NCBI RefSeq assembly: GCF_005281615.1
Contig: NZ_SZZM01000006.1
Span: 186,001 to 250,000 of the forward strand
Length of the DNA stretch: 64,000 nt
Direction: 5' to 3'
Origin: Rhodoligotrophos defluvii
GTDB taxonomy: Bacteria; Pseudomonadota; Alphaproteobacteria; Rhizobiales; Im1
The position numbers and the translations under genes are program-made. The notes under the pieces are model-generated. The model was given only the letters and a program-made list of their open reading frames with translations. It had not been told where the DNA came from and did no database searches. Positions 40,740 to 50,424 of this stretch are shown one piece after another. Position 1 is the first letter of the stretch; each line of letters begins with the position of its first letter.

Positions 40740-41858
40740 TCAGCCAGCGTTCGCCTCAAGCTCCGTGGTGTCGCTGCGCTCGTCAGATTCGGCGGAAGCC
40801 TCTGCGCCTGCCCTGCTGCGGGTTGACGTCCGCCGCCGCCGGGTTGGCTTGGGCTCAGACGCTGTCGGCGCATCCGACGCTACAGCGGGCTGCTCAACAG
40901 GGGCAGTGGCCTCCACACCGTTGATTGCCGCTGCCGCTTTCCGGCTCCGCGGCTGCCGCCGAGGCTTGCTGGGAAGGCTGGTTTCGGACGTTGCCTCCGG
41001 GCTGCTCGCATCCGCAGGAACAGGAGAATTTCCCTGTTGCGCAACGGCCTGAGTCTCGCGGCCGGGTGCTTCCGGCAGCAGGCTGATCTGCTCCACCGGC
41101 TCTGGCTGGTGCGCGCCCGCCGACTCGGCCGGCTGTCTAAACTCGCGAACCTGTCCGTTCATCGGCTGATCGGAGCTCACCACCACCGGCTGCGGCGTAT
41201 CGCGATAATCACGGCGCGGGCGGTCCCGATCGCGCCGCCATTCGCGCTGGCGGCCGTCGTGGCGCTGCCCTTCCTGACGGTCGTCGCGGTGGTCACGGTT
41301 CTCGCGGTTGTCGCGCCACTCGCCCCGCTGCTCACGCTCGCCGCGGTTATCGCGCCATTCGCCGCGCTGGCCGCGCTGATCGCCACGCGCCTCGCGGGCG
41401 CCCTCCCGCATGCCATCGCCGCGGTGATCATTACGATGATCGCGCCATTCGCCGCGCTGATGCTCGCGCGGCCGATCGTCCATGCGCTGCTCTACCGGGC
41501 GCTGGCCGAAGCCCGCTTCACCACGGTCGGGCAGCTCGTCGCCGTAACCGTCCTCGTCCTCGTCGCCATAAGTGCGGCTGGCCATGTCCGGATTCTGCTG
41601 CTGCAGGTATGCCTGCGCCGCGGCGACGATGCGCTGGTAATGCTCAGCGTGCTGGAAGTAATTCTCAGCCTGAACGATGTCTCCCGAGGCCAATGCATCA
41701 CGGCCGAGCGACGTATACTTCTCAGCGATATGTGACGCTGTCCCGCGCACCCGCACATCCGGCCCGTTCGATTCAAAAACGCGGCTGGCGGGATTTGGTT
41801 GTCTGCGCCCTCTGTTACGCGAACGCTTGTTATTGTTGTTGTGCTGGCCTTGTCTCAT
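40740..41858 (-). CDS. DUF4167 domain, arginine-rich disordered protein
   Basis: 372 residues. The conserved N-terminal DUF4167 domain (about 1-85) starts MRQGQHNNNNKRSRNRGRRQ, continuing RGTASHIAEKYTSLGRDALASGDIVQAENYFQHAEHYQRIV. After it comes a long low-complexity part rich in Arg, Asp, Gly and Glu with three RGEWRD copies, then an acidic/basic tail (RRRRTSTRSRAGAEASAE). The composition suggests RNA binding or phase-separating behaviour; function is not established. It lies downstream of prfA-prmC as in most Hyphomicrobiales. The ATG at 41858 is chosen over a GTG at 41870. Confidence 0.9.
   Translation of the reverse strand: MRQGQHNNNNKRSRNRGRRQPNPASRVFESNGPDVRVRGTASHIAEKYTSLGRDALASGDIVQAENYFQHAEHYQRIVAAAQAYLQQQNPDMASRTYGDEDEDGYGDELPDRGEAGFGQRPVEQRMDDRPREHQRGEWRDHRNDHRGDGMREGAREARGDQRGQRGEWRDNRGEREQRGEWRDNRENRDHRDDRQEGQRHDGRQREWRRDRDRPRRDYRDTPQPVVVSSDQPMNGQVREFRQPAESAGAHQPEPVEQISLLPEAPGRETQAVAQQGNSPVPADASSPEATSETSLPSKPRRQPRSRKAAAAINGVEATAPVEQPAVASDAPTASEPKPTRRRRTSTRSRAGAEASAESDERSDTTELEANAG
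41311..41459. repeat. Three 20-bp repeats encoding RGEWRD within the DUF4167 gene
   Basis: TCGCGCCATTCGCCGCGCTG occurs identically at 41350-41369 and 41440-41459, and with two changes at 41311-41330. On the coding strand each encodes QRGEWRD. Spacing is irregular (39 and 90 bp, both multiples of three), so these are in-frame protein repeats, not a CRISPR array. Confidence 0.85.
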
Positions 41859-42425
41859 TGGCGTGAACACTCTTCTTCATCAAAGTTCAATTGGCTACCA
41901 AGTCCGTCCAGGAGCGTGTCGTCGTGCTATTGGCGGTCGCTTCCAGGGCGCCTTCAGACATGGGCGGCCGCAGCCGATCCCACCGAAAAACAATCGGTGC
42001 AATGCTTCTTTTGCGTGCCCATCAATCGCCCCCTTCGATGCCCACCACGGCCGCGCGCGAGCGCCTCAACGCGAGCGTCTCAAGCAGCGCGACCACCGCC
42101 TTGAACGAACCCCGGCCCTGTGCATTCGTTGGCGGTTGCGTTCTGTATTCGCCTTGGCTGTCTGTCCCAAGCCTTCATGATGGGAGCGCAGAACGCCCAG
42201 CGTTCTGTCTGCCGAAGCTCGTCACCAGAGATTAGGGGCACATCACGCCAATCTGCTCAGGCAATATCGACGTGCCCAATTATCCCGAGGCGATCGTCCG
42301 ATGCCTCTCTGGCTCTCAGGCCTCAAAACCATTCGGGTATTTCGCGGTCGCTCTCAACTGACCGGCACGTTAACCGCTTGCACACGCCATTCCAACCCCT
42401 TTTTTCCCGCATATTTGCTTGTCAG
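41859..42425. other. 567-bp intergenic region between prmC and the DUF4167 gene
   Basis: No convincing ORF on either strand. It holds a perfect hairpin, CAGAACGC-CCA-GCGTTCTG, at 42189-42207, without a following T-run. Base composition looks less GC-biased than flanking genes in 42230-42425. It probably carries the DUF4167 promoter and leader (leftward); a small RNA cannot be excluded. Confidence 0.4.
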
Positions 42426-43340
42426 TTAAGTGGTCCAACCGAGTTGCATGCATACCACACGGGCATGACCGGCGAGATCTGTCACGGTCTCCGAAACTGC
42501 TGCATGGGGCCCGAACCCCGCGGTGCGACAAAGCCCAATCACAGCGGCTGCTTGGCCTGCACCAACCTCCAGGATCAACCATCCGCCCGGAACGAGAAGC
42601 TGGCTGGCTGAAGGGATGATCCGCCGATAAGCCGCCAGGCCGTCTTGGCCACCGTCAAGGGCGAGAACCGGGTCGAAACACCTGACTTCCGGCTTCAATT
42701 CGCCGATGTCGCTCGTCTCTATATAGGGTGGATTGGATAAGATTACATCAAAGCGCCCGGAAAAAGCATCGGTCCAGTTGCCGCATGCCAGAGCGAGCCT
42801 GTCGCCAACTCCTAGCCGCGCGGCGTTGCCGCGCGCCGTCGCCAATGCTTCGTAGGCGATATCGACCGCACATCCCCACGCGCCCGGCAGTGCATGCAGC
42901 AGGCTGATGACGATGGCGCCGGTGCCGGTTCCGAGGTCCAGCAAACGCAGCGGCCGACCACCTACGCTGTGGCGCCACCCCATAAGATCAACCACGCGAA
43001 GGCATTGATCGACCACCAGTTCCGTCTCCGGCCGTGGATCGAGAGTTGCCGCCGAAAGTGCGAGCCAATGCCCGTGAAACTCCCGGTAGCCAAGAATGCG
43101 CGAGACCGGCTCGCCCGCGCAGCGCCGCTTCAGCAACTCGGCGAATCGTGCAGCCTCCTCCGGCGCCATGGCGCGGTCCGGCGCGGCGATCAGCACCGTA
43201 TGGTCAATCCCCGATGCTTCGAGCAGCAGGAGCCGCGCATCGAGATCCGGCGTGTCGACCCCATGCTCGCGCAGCCGGTCCCGTCCCCATCTGAAAAGCG
43301 TGCCCAGGGTTCGGGCCGCGTCAGCGGGGGGCTTATTCAT
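42426..43340 (-). CDS. prmC: Release factor glutamine N5-methyltransferase
   Basis: 304 residues. Methylates the glutamine of the GGQ motif in release factors RF1 and RF2. The N-terminal helical domain has [24 protein letters not shown]. The SAM-binding site is [16 protein letters not shown] and the catalytic [16 protein letters not shown] is present. Its ATG overlaps the prfA 3' end by 8 bp, so enzyme and substrate are co-translated. Confidence 0.96.
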   Translation of the reverse strand: MNKPPADAARTLGTLFRWGRDRLREHGVDTPDLDARLLLLEASGIDHTVLIAAPDRAMAPEEAARFAELLKRRCAGEPVSRILGYREFHGHWLALSAATLDPRPETELVVDQCLRVVDLMGWRHSVGGRPLRLLDLGTGTGAIVISLLHALPGAWGCAVDIAYEALATARGNAARLGVGDRLALACGNWTDAFSGRFDVILSNPPYIETSDIGELKPEVRCFDPVLALDGGQDGLAAYRRIIPSASQLLVPGGWLILEVGAGQAAAVIGLCRTAGFGPHAAVSETVTDLAGHARVVCMQLGWTT

Positions 43341-44412
43341 TGGCCTCGACTTCGGCCAGCAAACTGGCCTGATGCTCTGTAATCAGCGCCTGAATCAATT
43401 CGCCCAGCGCCTCGCCACGGATCACCTGGTCGAGCTTGTACAGGGTGAGGTTGATGCGGTGATCGGTCACCCGGCCTTGCGGAAAATTATAGGTGCGGAT
43501 GCGCTCCGAACGGTCGCCGCTGCCGACTTGCCCCTTGCGCGCCGCCGAGCGTTCCGCTTCCTTCCGCTCGCGCTCCATCTCATAAAGGCGGGCACGCAGC
43601 ACCTTCAAGGCCTTGGCCTTGTTCTTGTGCTGCGATTTCTCGTCCTGCTGGGTCACCACCAGTCCGGTGGGCAGGTGGGTGATGCGCACGGCACTGTCAG
43701 TGGTGTTCACCGACTGTCCGCCCGGGCCGCTCGACCGGTAGACGTCGATCCGGAGGTCCTTCTCGTCGATATCGACGTCCACGTCTTCCGCCTCGGGCAG
43801 CACAGCCACAGTGGCGGCAGAGGTATGGATCCTGCCCTGGCTTTCCGTCTCGGGAATGCGCTGCACCCGGTGCACGCCGGATTCGAACTTCAGCTCGGCG
43901 AAGACACCCCGGCCGGAAATGGCAGCGATGATCTCCTTGTAGCCGCCGAGTTCCGCTTCACTGGCCGAGATGATCTCGACGGTCCAGCCCTTCAGGGCAG
44001 CGTAGCGCTGATACATGCGGAACAGATCGCCGGCGAACAAGGCCGCCTCATCACCGCCGGTGCCGGCGCGCACCTCGATGATCACGTTCTTCTCGTCGGC
44101 GGCATCCTTGGGCAGTAGCAACAGCTTCATCTGATTGTGCAGCTCATCGAGCCGGCCGTTCAGCTCTTCGAGCTCGGTCTCCGCCAAGGCCCTGAGCTCG
44201 CGGTCGGTGTCCGCAGCCTCGATGAGCCGGGTGAGATCCGCCGCTTCCCGCTCGGCAGCCTGCAAGACCTGGGCGGCCTTTGCCACCGGCTCGAGCTCGG
44301 CATATTCCTTCGATAGCTTCACATACTGGCTCGGCTCGGGGCCCGCCGACAGCTCGGCCTCAATGGTCCGAAACCGGTCGAGCACCCTGTCGAGCTTGTC
44401 GCTGATCCACAT
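43333..44412 (-). CDS. prfA: Peptide chain release factor 1
   Basis: 359 residues, standard length. Terminates translation at UAA and UAG. The anticodon-like region holds the PxT motif area ([20 protein letters not shown]), and the peptidyl-tRNA hydrolysis motif GGQ is in [19 protein letters not shown] at about residues 224-242. The C-terminal basic segment ([20 protein letters not shown]) is typical. ATG at 44412; overlaps prmC. Confidence 0.98.
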   Translation of the reverse strand: MWISDKLDRVLDRFRTIEAELSAGPEPSQYVKLSKEYAELEPVAKAAQVLQAAEREAADLTRLIEAADTDRELRALAETELEELNGRLDELHNQMKLLLLPKDAADEKNVIIEVRAGTGGDEAALFAGDLFRMYQRYAALKGWTVEIISASEAELGGYKEIIAAISGRGVFAELKFESGVHRVQRIPETESQGRIHTSAATVAVLPEAEDVDVDIDEKDLRIDVYRSSGPGGQSVNTTDSAVRITHLPTGLVVTQQDEKSQHKNKAKALKVLRARLYEMERERKEAERSAARKGQVGSGDRSERIRTYNFPQGRVTDHRINLTLYKLDQVIRGEALGELIQALITEHQASLLAEVEANE

Positions 44413-44456
44413 GTCCCAAAAACCGCCGCGGCCCTTGTCGTTCAGCCGCCATGAAG

Positions 44457-44488
44457 CAAAAGCCCCGTCGCCTGTCGCGACGAGGCTT
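44457..44488 (-). terminator. Intrinsic terminator after rodZ (leftward)
   Basis: On the minus strand: AAGCCTCGTCGC, loop GACAG, GCGACGGGGCTT followed by TTGCTT, giving four T in a row at the stem end. The stem is 12 bp with one U-G wobble. It lies 35-66 bp past the rodZ stop, so it separates rodZ from prfA transcription. On the plus strand the stem has a C-A mismatch and no good T-run. Confidence 0.75.
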
Positions 44489-44522
44489 TATATAGGTCTT
44501 TCCGGAAGACGGAAGAGGCGTG

Positions 44523-45569
44523 TCAGCTGTTCGCGCTCTTTTCAAGCGTGGCCAGGTCGAGCGAGCGCCCCACCAGGATCTCGCCGGGGGCACCGAGCGT
44601 GCCGAGCTTCTTGCCATCGACGATATAGCTGAGCGCGCCGCCGTCGCGGGCGATGACCACGAGGTCGCTGCGGTTGGGAACCCGATAGGAATCGCCCGCC
44701 ATCATGGTCTTGGTGAGAATGACGTTACCCTGGCGATCTTCGATTCGCACCCAAACGGGGGCATTGGCCTGCAGGACCAGGCGGGACTCGGCATTTTCGA
44801 TGCCATAGGTGCGGCTTTGCTTGTCGCTGCTGACCTTCGGCTTGGCCGGCGGCTCCGTGGGCACGGTGTTCGTGACGTTCTGCTGGATGAATTCGGTCAA
44901 GCCATCGAGGCCGTCGGCGCCTCCGGAAAGGGGCGCGTTGGCCACACCAGTGTCTTCTTCGGTCAGCTCGTCGCCGGTCGTCGCCTGCCGGCGAACGGCC
45001 GGGCTGGCGGCGGGAATGCTCGCGGTGGTTATCGGGTCGGCCGCCGTAGCGCCGTCATCGACGCGGACCACGGGTATCGTCGAGTCGCCTCCATCTCCCG
45101 ATATCATCCAGCCCATCCCACCGAAAATGCCGCCGGCCACGACCAGCGCCGCGGCAAGCCCGACCGTGCGAGGGCCGAGTGGGATCCGGGGGAAAGGAAT
45201 GATCTTGGCAGTCGGCGCTCCCCTCAACGCGCGCTCGGCGGGACTGCCGACCCGGTGGCGGTTGATGACGGTTGCGTAGTGCTGCGCGAGCGGCGCCGGC
45301 TCAAAGCCCAGGAACGCCGCGTAGGTCGTGACATAACGCAGCCCGTCCTCGGGATCAGGCAGGGAGTCGAGATCGCCGTCCTCGATCGCGGCCAGGTAAC
45401 GGCGATTTATGCGGGTGGCCAGGGCAGCATCCTCCAGCGAGCAGTTGTAACGCTCGCGCTCGCGACGGAGGAACCAGCCGACCTCCGCGGCCGGGTTGCT
45501 CCTGTCCGGCTTCGGCGCATGAGATCTCGGCCGACCGATTGTCGGGTGGGATGTATTGATCGAGTCCAT
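44523..45569 (-). CDS. rodZ: RodZ-like helix-turn-helix membrane protein
   Basis: 348 residues. Cytoplasmic HTH_25 domain (about 30-105): EVGWFLRRERERYNCSLEDAALATRINRRYLAAIEDGDLDSLPDP. One membrane helix is at about 132-155 (GLAAALVVAGGIFGGMGWMI). After an acidic, low-complexity periplasmic linker, a C-terminal DUF4115 domain has LVLQANAPVWVRIEDRQGNVILTKTMMAGDSYRVP. RodZ links MreB to the elongation machinery and sets rod shape. An AT-rich region with a TAAACG palindrome is upstream, and a terminator follows. Confidence 0.92.
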   Translation of the reverse strand: MDSINTSHPTIGRPRSHAPKPDRSNPAAEVGWFLRRERERYNCSLEDAALATRINRRYLAAIEDGDLDSLPDPEDGLRYVTTYAAFLGFEPAPLAQHYATVINRHRVGSPAERALRGAPTAKIIPFPRIPLGPRTVGLAAALVVAGGIFGGMGWMISGDGGDSTIPVVRVDDGATAADPITTASIPAASPAVRRQATTGDELTEEDTGVANAPLSGGADGLDGLTEFIQQNVTNTVPTEPPAKPKVSSDKQSRTYGIENAESRLVLQANAPVWVRIEDRQGNVILTKTMMAGDSYRVPNRSDLVVIARDGGALSYIVDGKKLGTLGAPGEILVGRSLDLATLEKSANS

Positions 45570-45683
45570 GGACTACGGTCTCGCTTGTACAGCTACTGAA
45601 CCACCGGGACGCAAGGGCTCACCGAGCCTGGTCGAGCGCCCAGACCATGGAAAGAAATATGACCCAGAAAGGTAAGTAATTAA

Positions 45684-45696
45684 TAAACGGCGTTTA
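45684..45696. promoter_or_regulatory. AT-rich island with small palindrome between ptsP and rodZ
   Basis: TAAACG-G-CGTTTA is a perfect 6-bp palindrome within an AT-rich stretch (45675-45705) that stands out from the GC-rich flanks. It sits just past the ptsP stop and about 115 bp before rodZ, so it could be a rodZ promoter/operator. Confidence 0.35.
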
Positions 45697-45718
45697 AATT
45701 TGAGACTATCCAGCCGGC

Positions 45719-47980
45719 TTAGATCGGGATGCCACTGTCTCTCGCAAAGGCCATGAGATGCGGCCTCAGGCTGTGCTCGGGAAGCTCGAGCAGAGGTGCC
45801 ATATACTCCGTGAGCTGGCCGGCATGGAGCTTCAAGATCATAGCCTTGATCGGGCCAATGGCCGCCGGCGCCATGGAGATCGAACGCAGGCCCAATCCGA
45901 GCAGCGCCATGGCCTCCAATGGCCGCCCCGCCATTTCGCCGCACAGGTTGACGGGAACGCCGTGGGTTGCCCCGGCATGCACGATCTCGCGGATGACGGA
46001 GAGCAGGGCCGGGCTCAGCGGGTCATAGCGGCCGGCCAGCCGCGGATGGCCGCGATCGCAGGCGAACAGGAACTGCACGAGATCGTTGGAGCCGATCGAC
46101 ACGAAATCGGCCAGCTCCATGAGCCGGTTGAGCTGCCAGACGAGTGCCGGCACCTCGATCATGGACCCGACCCTGATGCGCACGGGCAACTGGTGGCCCC
46201 GGGCGAGAAGATATTCGCGCTGCTCTTCCAGGATCTCGCGGGCCCGCCTGAATTCGTCCACCTCGGCGACCATCGGGAACATAACCGACAGCTCGCGGCC
46301 GCCTGCCGCCTTGAGCAGGGCGCGCAGCTGCAGCTTCATCAGCGCAGGCCGGTCCAGCGCCATGCGGATGGCGCGCCAGCCGAGCGCTGGGTTCTCTTCC
46401 TTTGCCTGTGACAGGTAAGGGAGGACCTTGTCGGCGCCGATATCGAGTGAGCGGAACACCACCGGCTTTTCCTGCGCGGCCTCGAGGATCGAGCGGTAAT
46501 GAGCCACCTGCTGGTCCATCCGCGGAAAGGCGGACGAGATCATGAACTGCAACTCGGTGCGGAAAAGGCCGATGCCATCTGCGCCGGACTCGGTGAGATG
46601 CGGCAGATCGACGAGCAGACCGGCATTGATATGCAGCGCGATGCGCTCGCCATCCAAAGTTGCTGCCGGCATATCGCGCAGGGCGCGGTACTGCTCCTGC
46701 CGCCTCGCATAGAAGCGGACCTTCTCGGCGTAGGCGTGCTCGATATCGGGGGAAGGACGAATGTGCACCTCGCCGCCGCTGCCATCGACGATGATGGCAT
46801 CGCCGGTGTCCACGATGTCGAGCACCCCCTGCGCCTGGCCAACCAGGGGAACGCCCAAGGCCCTTGCCACGACAGCCACGTGACTGGTGCTGCCGCCCTC
46901 CTCCAGCACGACCCCGCGCAACTTTTGGCGGTCGTAATCGAGCAACTCGGCCGGGCCCATATTGCGGGCCACCAATATGGCGTCCTTGGGCAGTTCGCTG
47001 GATGCGGCGGTGTTGGCCTGTCCGGTCAGGATGCGCAGCAGCCGATTGGCGAGATCATCAAGGTCGTTGAGCCGCTCGCGCAGGAACGGGTCCTTCTGGC
47101 GCAACATGCGTGCCCGGTTGTCGCTGTGTACGCGCTCGACGGCCGCCTCGGCGGTGAGGCCGGTGCGCACCGCATCGCGCATGCGCTGCAGCCAGCCTCG
47201 GTCATGGGCGAACATCTGGTAGGTTTCCAGCACCTCGCGATGCTCGCCGCGCGGGACGTCGAGGCCCTGCACCATGGTCTCGATCCATTCCTGCAGGGCG
47301 GCGATCGCCCGGTCCAGGCGGGCCATCTCGGCGTGCATGTCCTCGGCGATCAAATTCGTCACGACGACCCGCGGCTCATGCAACACGACATGGCCCAGGG
47401 CGATGCCGTCGGCGAGGGAGTCGCCAACGATCCGGTGCGAGCGGACATGGGTTACGTCGGCATCGACCGCGGCGACGATCTCATCGAACTCGCCAGAAGC
47501 GATGACTTCGGCAAGGACCATCGCCGTGATCTGCAGTGCCTCTTCCTCATCCTCCGTGTAGAGGCGCGAGGCCCGGTTCTGCACCACCAGAACCCCGAGC
47601 GTCAGGCCGGAGCGCAGCAGCGGCACGCCAAGGAACGACTTATAGATCTCCTCGCCGGTTTCCGGCAGGTATTTGAAGGCTGGGTGAGCGTAAGCGTCCT
47701 GCACGTTGAGCGGCCGCGCTTCCGCGGCGATGGTGCCGACCAGGCCTTCGCCGATGCGCAGCTTGCTCTTGTGGACAGCCGAAGGATTGAGCCCTTCCGT
47801 CGCGTAAAGTTCCAGCACACCGCCGGGGCGCATCACGTAAATCGAACAGACCTCGGCGATCATGTTCGATGCGATCAGGGAAGCGATCTTATTGAGCCGG
47901 TTCTGCGCATTCTCCGGCTCCGCCATCACCTCGCGCAGCCGCTTGAGCAGAATGCGCGGGCCGGCTGCGGCAACTGGCAT
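45719..47980 (-). CDS. ptsP: Phosphoenolpyruvate-protein phosphotransferase of the nitrogen PTS (EI-Ntr)
   Basis: 753 residues. First enzyme of the regulatory PTS-Ntr chain; it takes phosphate from PEP and passes it to NPr. An N-terminal GAF domain (about 17-165: ASLIASNMIAEVCSIYV, YKSFLGVPLLRSGLTLGVLVVQN) senses small ligands. The phosphohistidine domain has EEGGSTSHVAVVARALGVPLV, with the active His at about 367. The C-terminal PEP-binding barrel has GIGLFRTELQFM, IGSNDLVQFLFACDR and NLCGEMAG (catalytic Cys). The frame begins at a TTG (47989) very close to GGAGG; an ATG at 47980 is used. Downstream of lysC, 85-94 bp. Confidence 0.96.
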   Translation of the reverse strand: MPVAAAGPRILLKRLREVMAEPENAQNRLNKIASLIASNMIAEVCSIYVMRPGGVLELYATEGLNPSAVHKSKLRIGEGLVGTIAAEARPLNVQDAYAHPAFKYLPETGEEIYKSFLGVPLLRSGLTLGVLVVQNRASRLYTEDEEEALQITAMVLAEVIASGEFDEIVAAVDADVTHVRSHRIVGDSLADGIALGHVVLHEPRVVVTNLIAEDMHAEMARLDRAIAALQEWIETMVQGLDVPRGEHREVLETYQMFAHDRGWLQRMRDAVRTGLTAEAAVERVHSDNRARMLRQKDPFLRERLNDLDDLANRLLRILTGQANTAASSELPKDAILVARNMGPAELLDYDRQKLRGVVLEEGGSTSHVAVVARALGVPLVGQAQGVLDIVDTGDAIIVDGSGGEVHIRPSPDIEHAYAEKVRFYARRQEQYRALRDMPAATLDGERIALHINAGLLVDLPHLTESGADGIGLFRTELQFMISSAFPRMDQQVAHYRSILEAAQEKPVVFRSLDIGADKVLPYLSQAKEENPALGWRAIRMALDRPALMKLQLRALLKAAGGRELSVMFPMVAEVDEFRRAREILEEQREYLLARGHQLPVRIRVGSMIEVPALVWQLNRLMELADFVSIGSNDLVQFLFACDRGHPRLAGRYDPLSPALLSVIREIVHAGATHGVPVNLCGEMAGRPLEAMALLGLGLRSISMAPAAIGPIKAMILKLHAGQLTEYMAPLLELPEHSLRPHLMAFARDSGIPI

Positions 47981-48074
47981 AAGGGTCAATGTCCTCCGCT
48001 GCGCCGACCGGCACGCTCGGTGCGCGCCGGACTGCGCTCGATGAAGTCGGTCATGCTACCTCCGCATCGCACAT

Positions 48075-49325
48075 TCAATGCCCATCAAGATTGTAGGTGG
48101 TGTGAAGCGTGCGCACGGCGAGTTCCGTATAGGCAGCATCGATCAGAACGCTGATCTTGATCTCCGAGGTGGTGATCGCTTGGATGTTGATGCTCTTCTC
48201 GGCGAGCGCCTTGAACATGTCTGCCGCCACGCCGGCATGGCTGCGCATGCCGACCCCGATCACCGAAACCTTGGCCACGTCACGCGCGGCCTTCAGGCTA
48301 TCGTAGCCGATCTGGTTCTTGTGATCACCGATGACTTTGAGGGCACGGTCGAGGTCCTTTTGGGGAACGGTGAAGGTGATATCGGTATGCCCGTCAGCCG
48401 AGACATTCTGCACGATCATGTCGACGCTGATACCGGTTTCGGCAAGCGGCCCGAAGAGGCTGGCCGATATGCCCGGGCGGTCCGGCACGCGCACAACAGT
48501 GACCTTTCCCTCGTCCTTCGAATAGGCAATGCCGGTGACGACCTGCTGTTCCACTATGTCTTCCTCATCACACACGATCGTGCCAGGCCCGCTTCCATCG
48601 ACCGTGTTCTGGTTGGGCCCATCCGGTACCTCGAAGCTCGAACGCACCTGAAGCGGCACCCGATGGACCATGGCCAGCTCCACCGACCGGGTCTGCAGCA
48701 CCTTGGCGCCGAGGGAGGCCATTTCGAGCATCTCCTCGTAAGAGATCCTAGCGATCTTGCGGGCCTTGGCAACGATCCGCGGGTCGGTCGTGTAGACCCC
48801 GTCGACATCCGTATAAATATCGCAGCGGGCGTTGAGCGCTGCCGCGAGAGCGACCGCGCTGGTATCGGATCCGCCGCGGCCCAGCGTGGTGACGCGGCCA
48901 TCGCGGCTAATGCCCTGGAAGCCCGCGACAACCGCCACCTGGCCCTGGGCAAAGCGCTCGATGATGCCCTTGGGGTCGATGCCCATGATCCGGGCGGCGC
49001 CATGCATCGAGTCGGTCTCGATCGGCACCTGCCAGCCCAGCCAGGAGCGCGCGGGTATCCCCATCTCCTGCAGCACGATGGCGGCGAGGCCGGCGGTCAC
49101 CTGCTCGCCGGATGCAACCACCACGTCATATTCGCGCGAATCATGCAGCGACGCGGCCTCCCTTGTCCACCCGACCAGGCGGTCGGTGGTACCCGCCATG
49201 GCCGAGACCACAACGGCCACTTCATGGCCGGCCTTGACTTCGCGCTCCACATGGCGTGCCACGTTGCGGATACGCGCGATATCCGCGACAGACGTGCCGC
49301 CGAATTTCATGACCAGACGGCCCAT
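48075..49325 (-). CDS. lysC: Aspartate kinase
   Basis: 416 residues. Phosphorylates aspartate, first step of lysine, threonine and methionine synthesis. Kinase domain starts MGRLVMKFGGTSVADIARI, then VVVSAMAGTTDRLV and TTLGRGGSDTSAVALAAAL. Two C-terminal ACT domains (about 265-410; VVRVPDRPGISASLFGPLAETGISVDMIVQN and VSVIGVGMRSHAGVAADMFKALAEKSINI) indicate feedback control by lysine/threonine. Upstream of ptsP and divergent from ubiG, the usual alphaproteobacterial order. Confidence 0.97.
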   Translation of the reverse strand: MGRLVMKFGGTSVADIARIRNVARHVEREVKAGHEVAVVVSAMAGTTDRLVGWTREAASLHDSREYDVVVASGEQVTAGLAAIVLQEMGIPARSWLGWQVPIETDSMHGAARIMGIDPKGIIERFAQGQVAVVAGFQGISRDGRVTTLGRGGSDTSAVALAAALNARCDIYTDVDGVYTTDPRIVAKARKIARISYEEMLEMASLGAKVLQTRSVELAMVHRVPLQVRSSFEVPDGPNQNTVDGSGPGTIVCDEEDIVEQQVVTGIAYSKDEGKVTVVRVPDRPGISASLFGPLAETGISVDMIVQNVSADGHTDITFTVPQKDLDRALKVIGDHKNQIGYDSLKAARDVAKVSVIGVGMRSHAGVAADMFKALAEKSINIQAITTSEIKISVLIDAAYTELAVRTLHTTYNLDGH

Positions 49326-49485
49326 GCTCCGCCTTCACCACGACGTTTCCGTCTAGGGTTCCCGATTGAGGTATGGTTGACATCGACCGTCGGGGCAAGC
49401 AGCGTTCCGGACGGCGGCGGTAGTCATACTCACCGCACTTTTGATATGCAATTAATACGTGACGGCGAAATTTACGGGCACAGCC

Positions 49486-50256
49486 ATGGCAGAGGTCGAA
49501 AACGCTGCGCAGTCCACCGTGGATGCGGGCGAGCTTGCAAAGTTTTCGGCCCTTGCCGAGCAATGGTGGGACCCGAAAGGCAAGTTCGCGGTTCTGCATA
49601 AATTCAACCCGGTGCGGCTTGCCTACATCAAGTCGCAGGTCTGCGCTCGGTTCGGCCGCGATCCCTTGTCCTTGCGTCCGTTTTCCGGACTGCGGCTGCT
49701 CGACATCGGTTGCGGGGGCGGCCTCCTGACTGAGCCGATGGCACGGCTTGGGGCGGATGTGGTGGGGGTTGATCCCGCAGAACGGAATATCCGCACCGCC
49801 GGGGTGCATGCCGCCGCGCAGGGGCTCGCGATCGACTATCGGGTGGCCACGGCGGAGGACCTTGCGGCGAAGGGCGAAAAGTTCGACGTGATCCTGAACA
49901 TGGAAGTCATCGAACATGTGGCGGAACCGGCACATTATATCGCCCGATGCGCCGAAATGCTGAAGCCTGGCGGCATCATGGTGCTCGCCACCCTGAACCG
50001 AACCTTCAGATCCTTCGCGCTGGCCATCATCGGTGCGGAATATGTGCTGGGCTGGCTACCGCGCGGCACCCATCATTGGGAGAAATTCATCACACCGGAC
50101 GAGCTGGAGGCTTTGTGCCGCGCGGCCGGTCTCGCCAGTTGCGATTTGACCGGTATCGTATTCAATCCACTGGACGGCACCTGGCGCCGCTCGGAAGACA
50201 GCTCGGTCAACTACATGATGCTGGTGGAGAAGCCAGCTGTGGCCGCCGCTGCTTAG
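49486..50256 (+). CDS. ubiG: Ubiquinone biosynthesis O-methyltransferase
   Basis: 256 residues. Performs both O-methylations in ubiquinone synthesis. Signature [27 protein letters not shown] near the N-terminus, SAM motif [29 protein letters not shown], then [13 protein letters not shown] and [35 protein letters not shown]. An upstream GTG at 49459 is also in frame; the ATG at 49486 fits family starts. Divergent from lysC. Confidence 0.95.
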   Translation: MAEVENAAQSTVDAGELAKFSALAEQWWDPKGKFAVLHKFNPVRLAYIKSQVCARFGRDPLSLRPFSGLRLLDIGCGGGLLTEPMARLGADVVGVDPAERNIRTAGVHAAAQGLAIDYRVATAEDLAAKGEKFDVILNMEVIEHVAEPAHYIARCAEMLKPGGIMVLATLNRTFRSFALAIIGAEYVLGWLPRGTHHWEKFITPDELEALCRAAGLASCDLTGIVFNPLDGTWRRSEDSSVNYMMLVEKPAVAAAA

Positions 50257-50424
50257 GCAGGGCAGGACGGGTTTCCGGCTAGATTCCCGTTTGCGTCATT
50301 TCCGCGCTTGAGGCGGCACCCCAGAGTCTAGGGCCAAGAGGCAAGCCGGTACCGTATTCCCCTGGATGCCCGGCTCGGCGCAAGGCGCGGCCGGGCGTGA
50401 CGGGATTCGCAGAAAACGGCAGTA

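Noticed and set aside
41220-41470. Repeated GC-rich units suggesting a CRISPR-like array
   Set aside because: Only three copies, irregular spacing, in frame within the DUF4167 coding sequence.
46499-48154. 551-codon plus-strand frame opposite ptsP
   Set aside because: Antisense shadow; ptsP shows all catalytic motifs in the other direction.
50340-50400. GC-rich hairpin between convergent ubiG and DUF1178 genes as a terminator
   Set aside because: The stem has bulges and there is no T-run on either strand.
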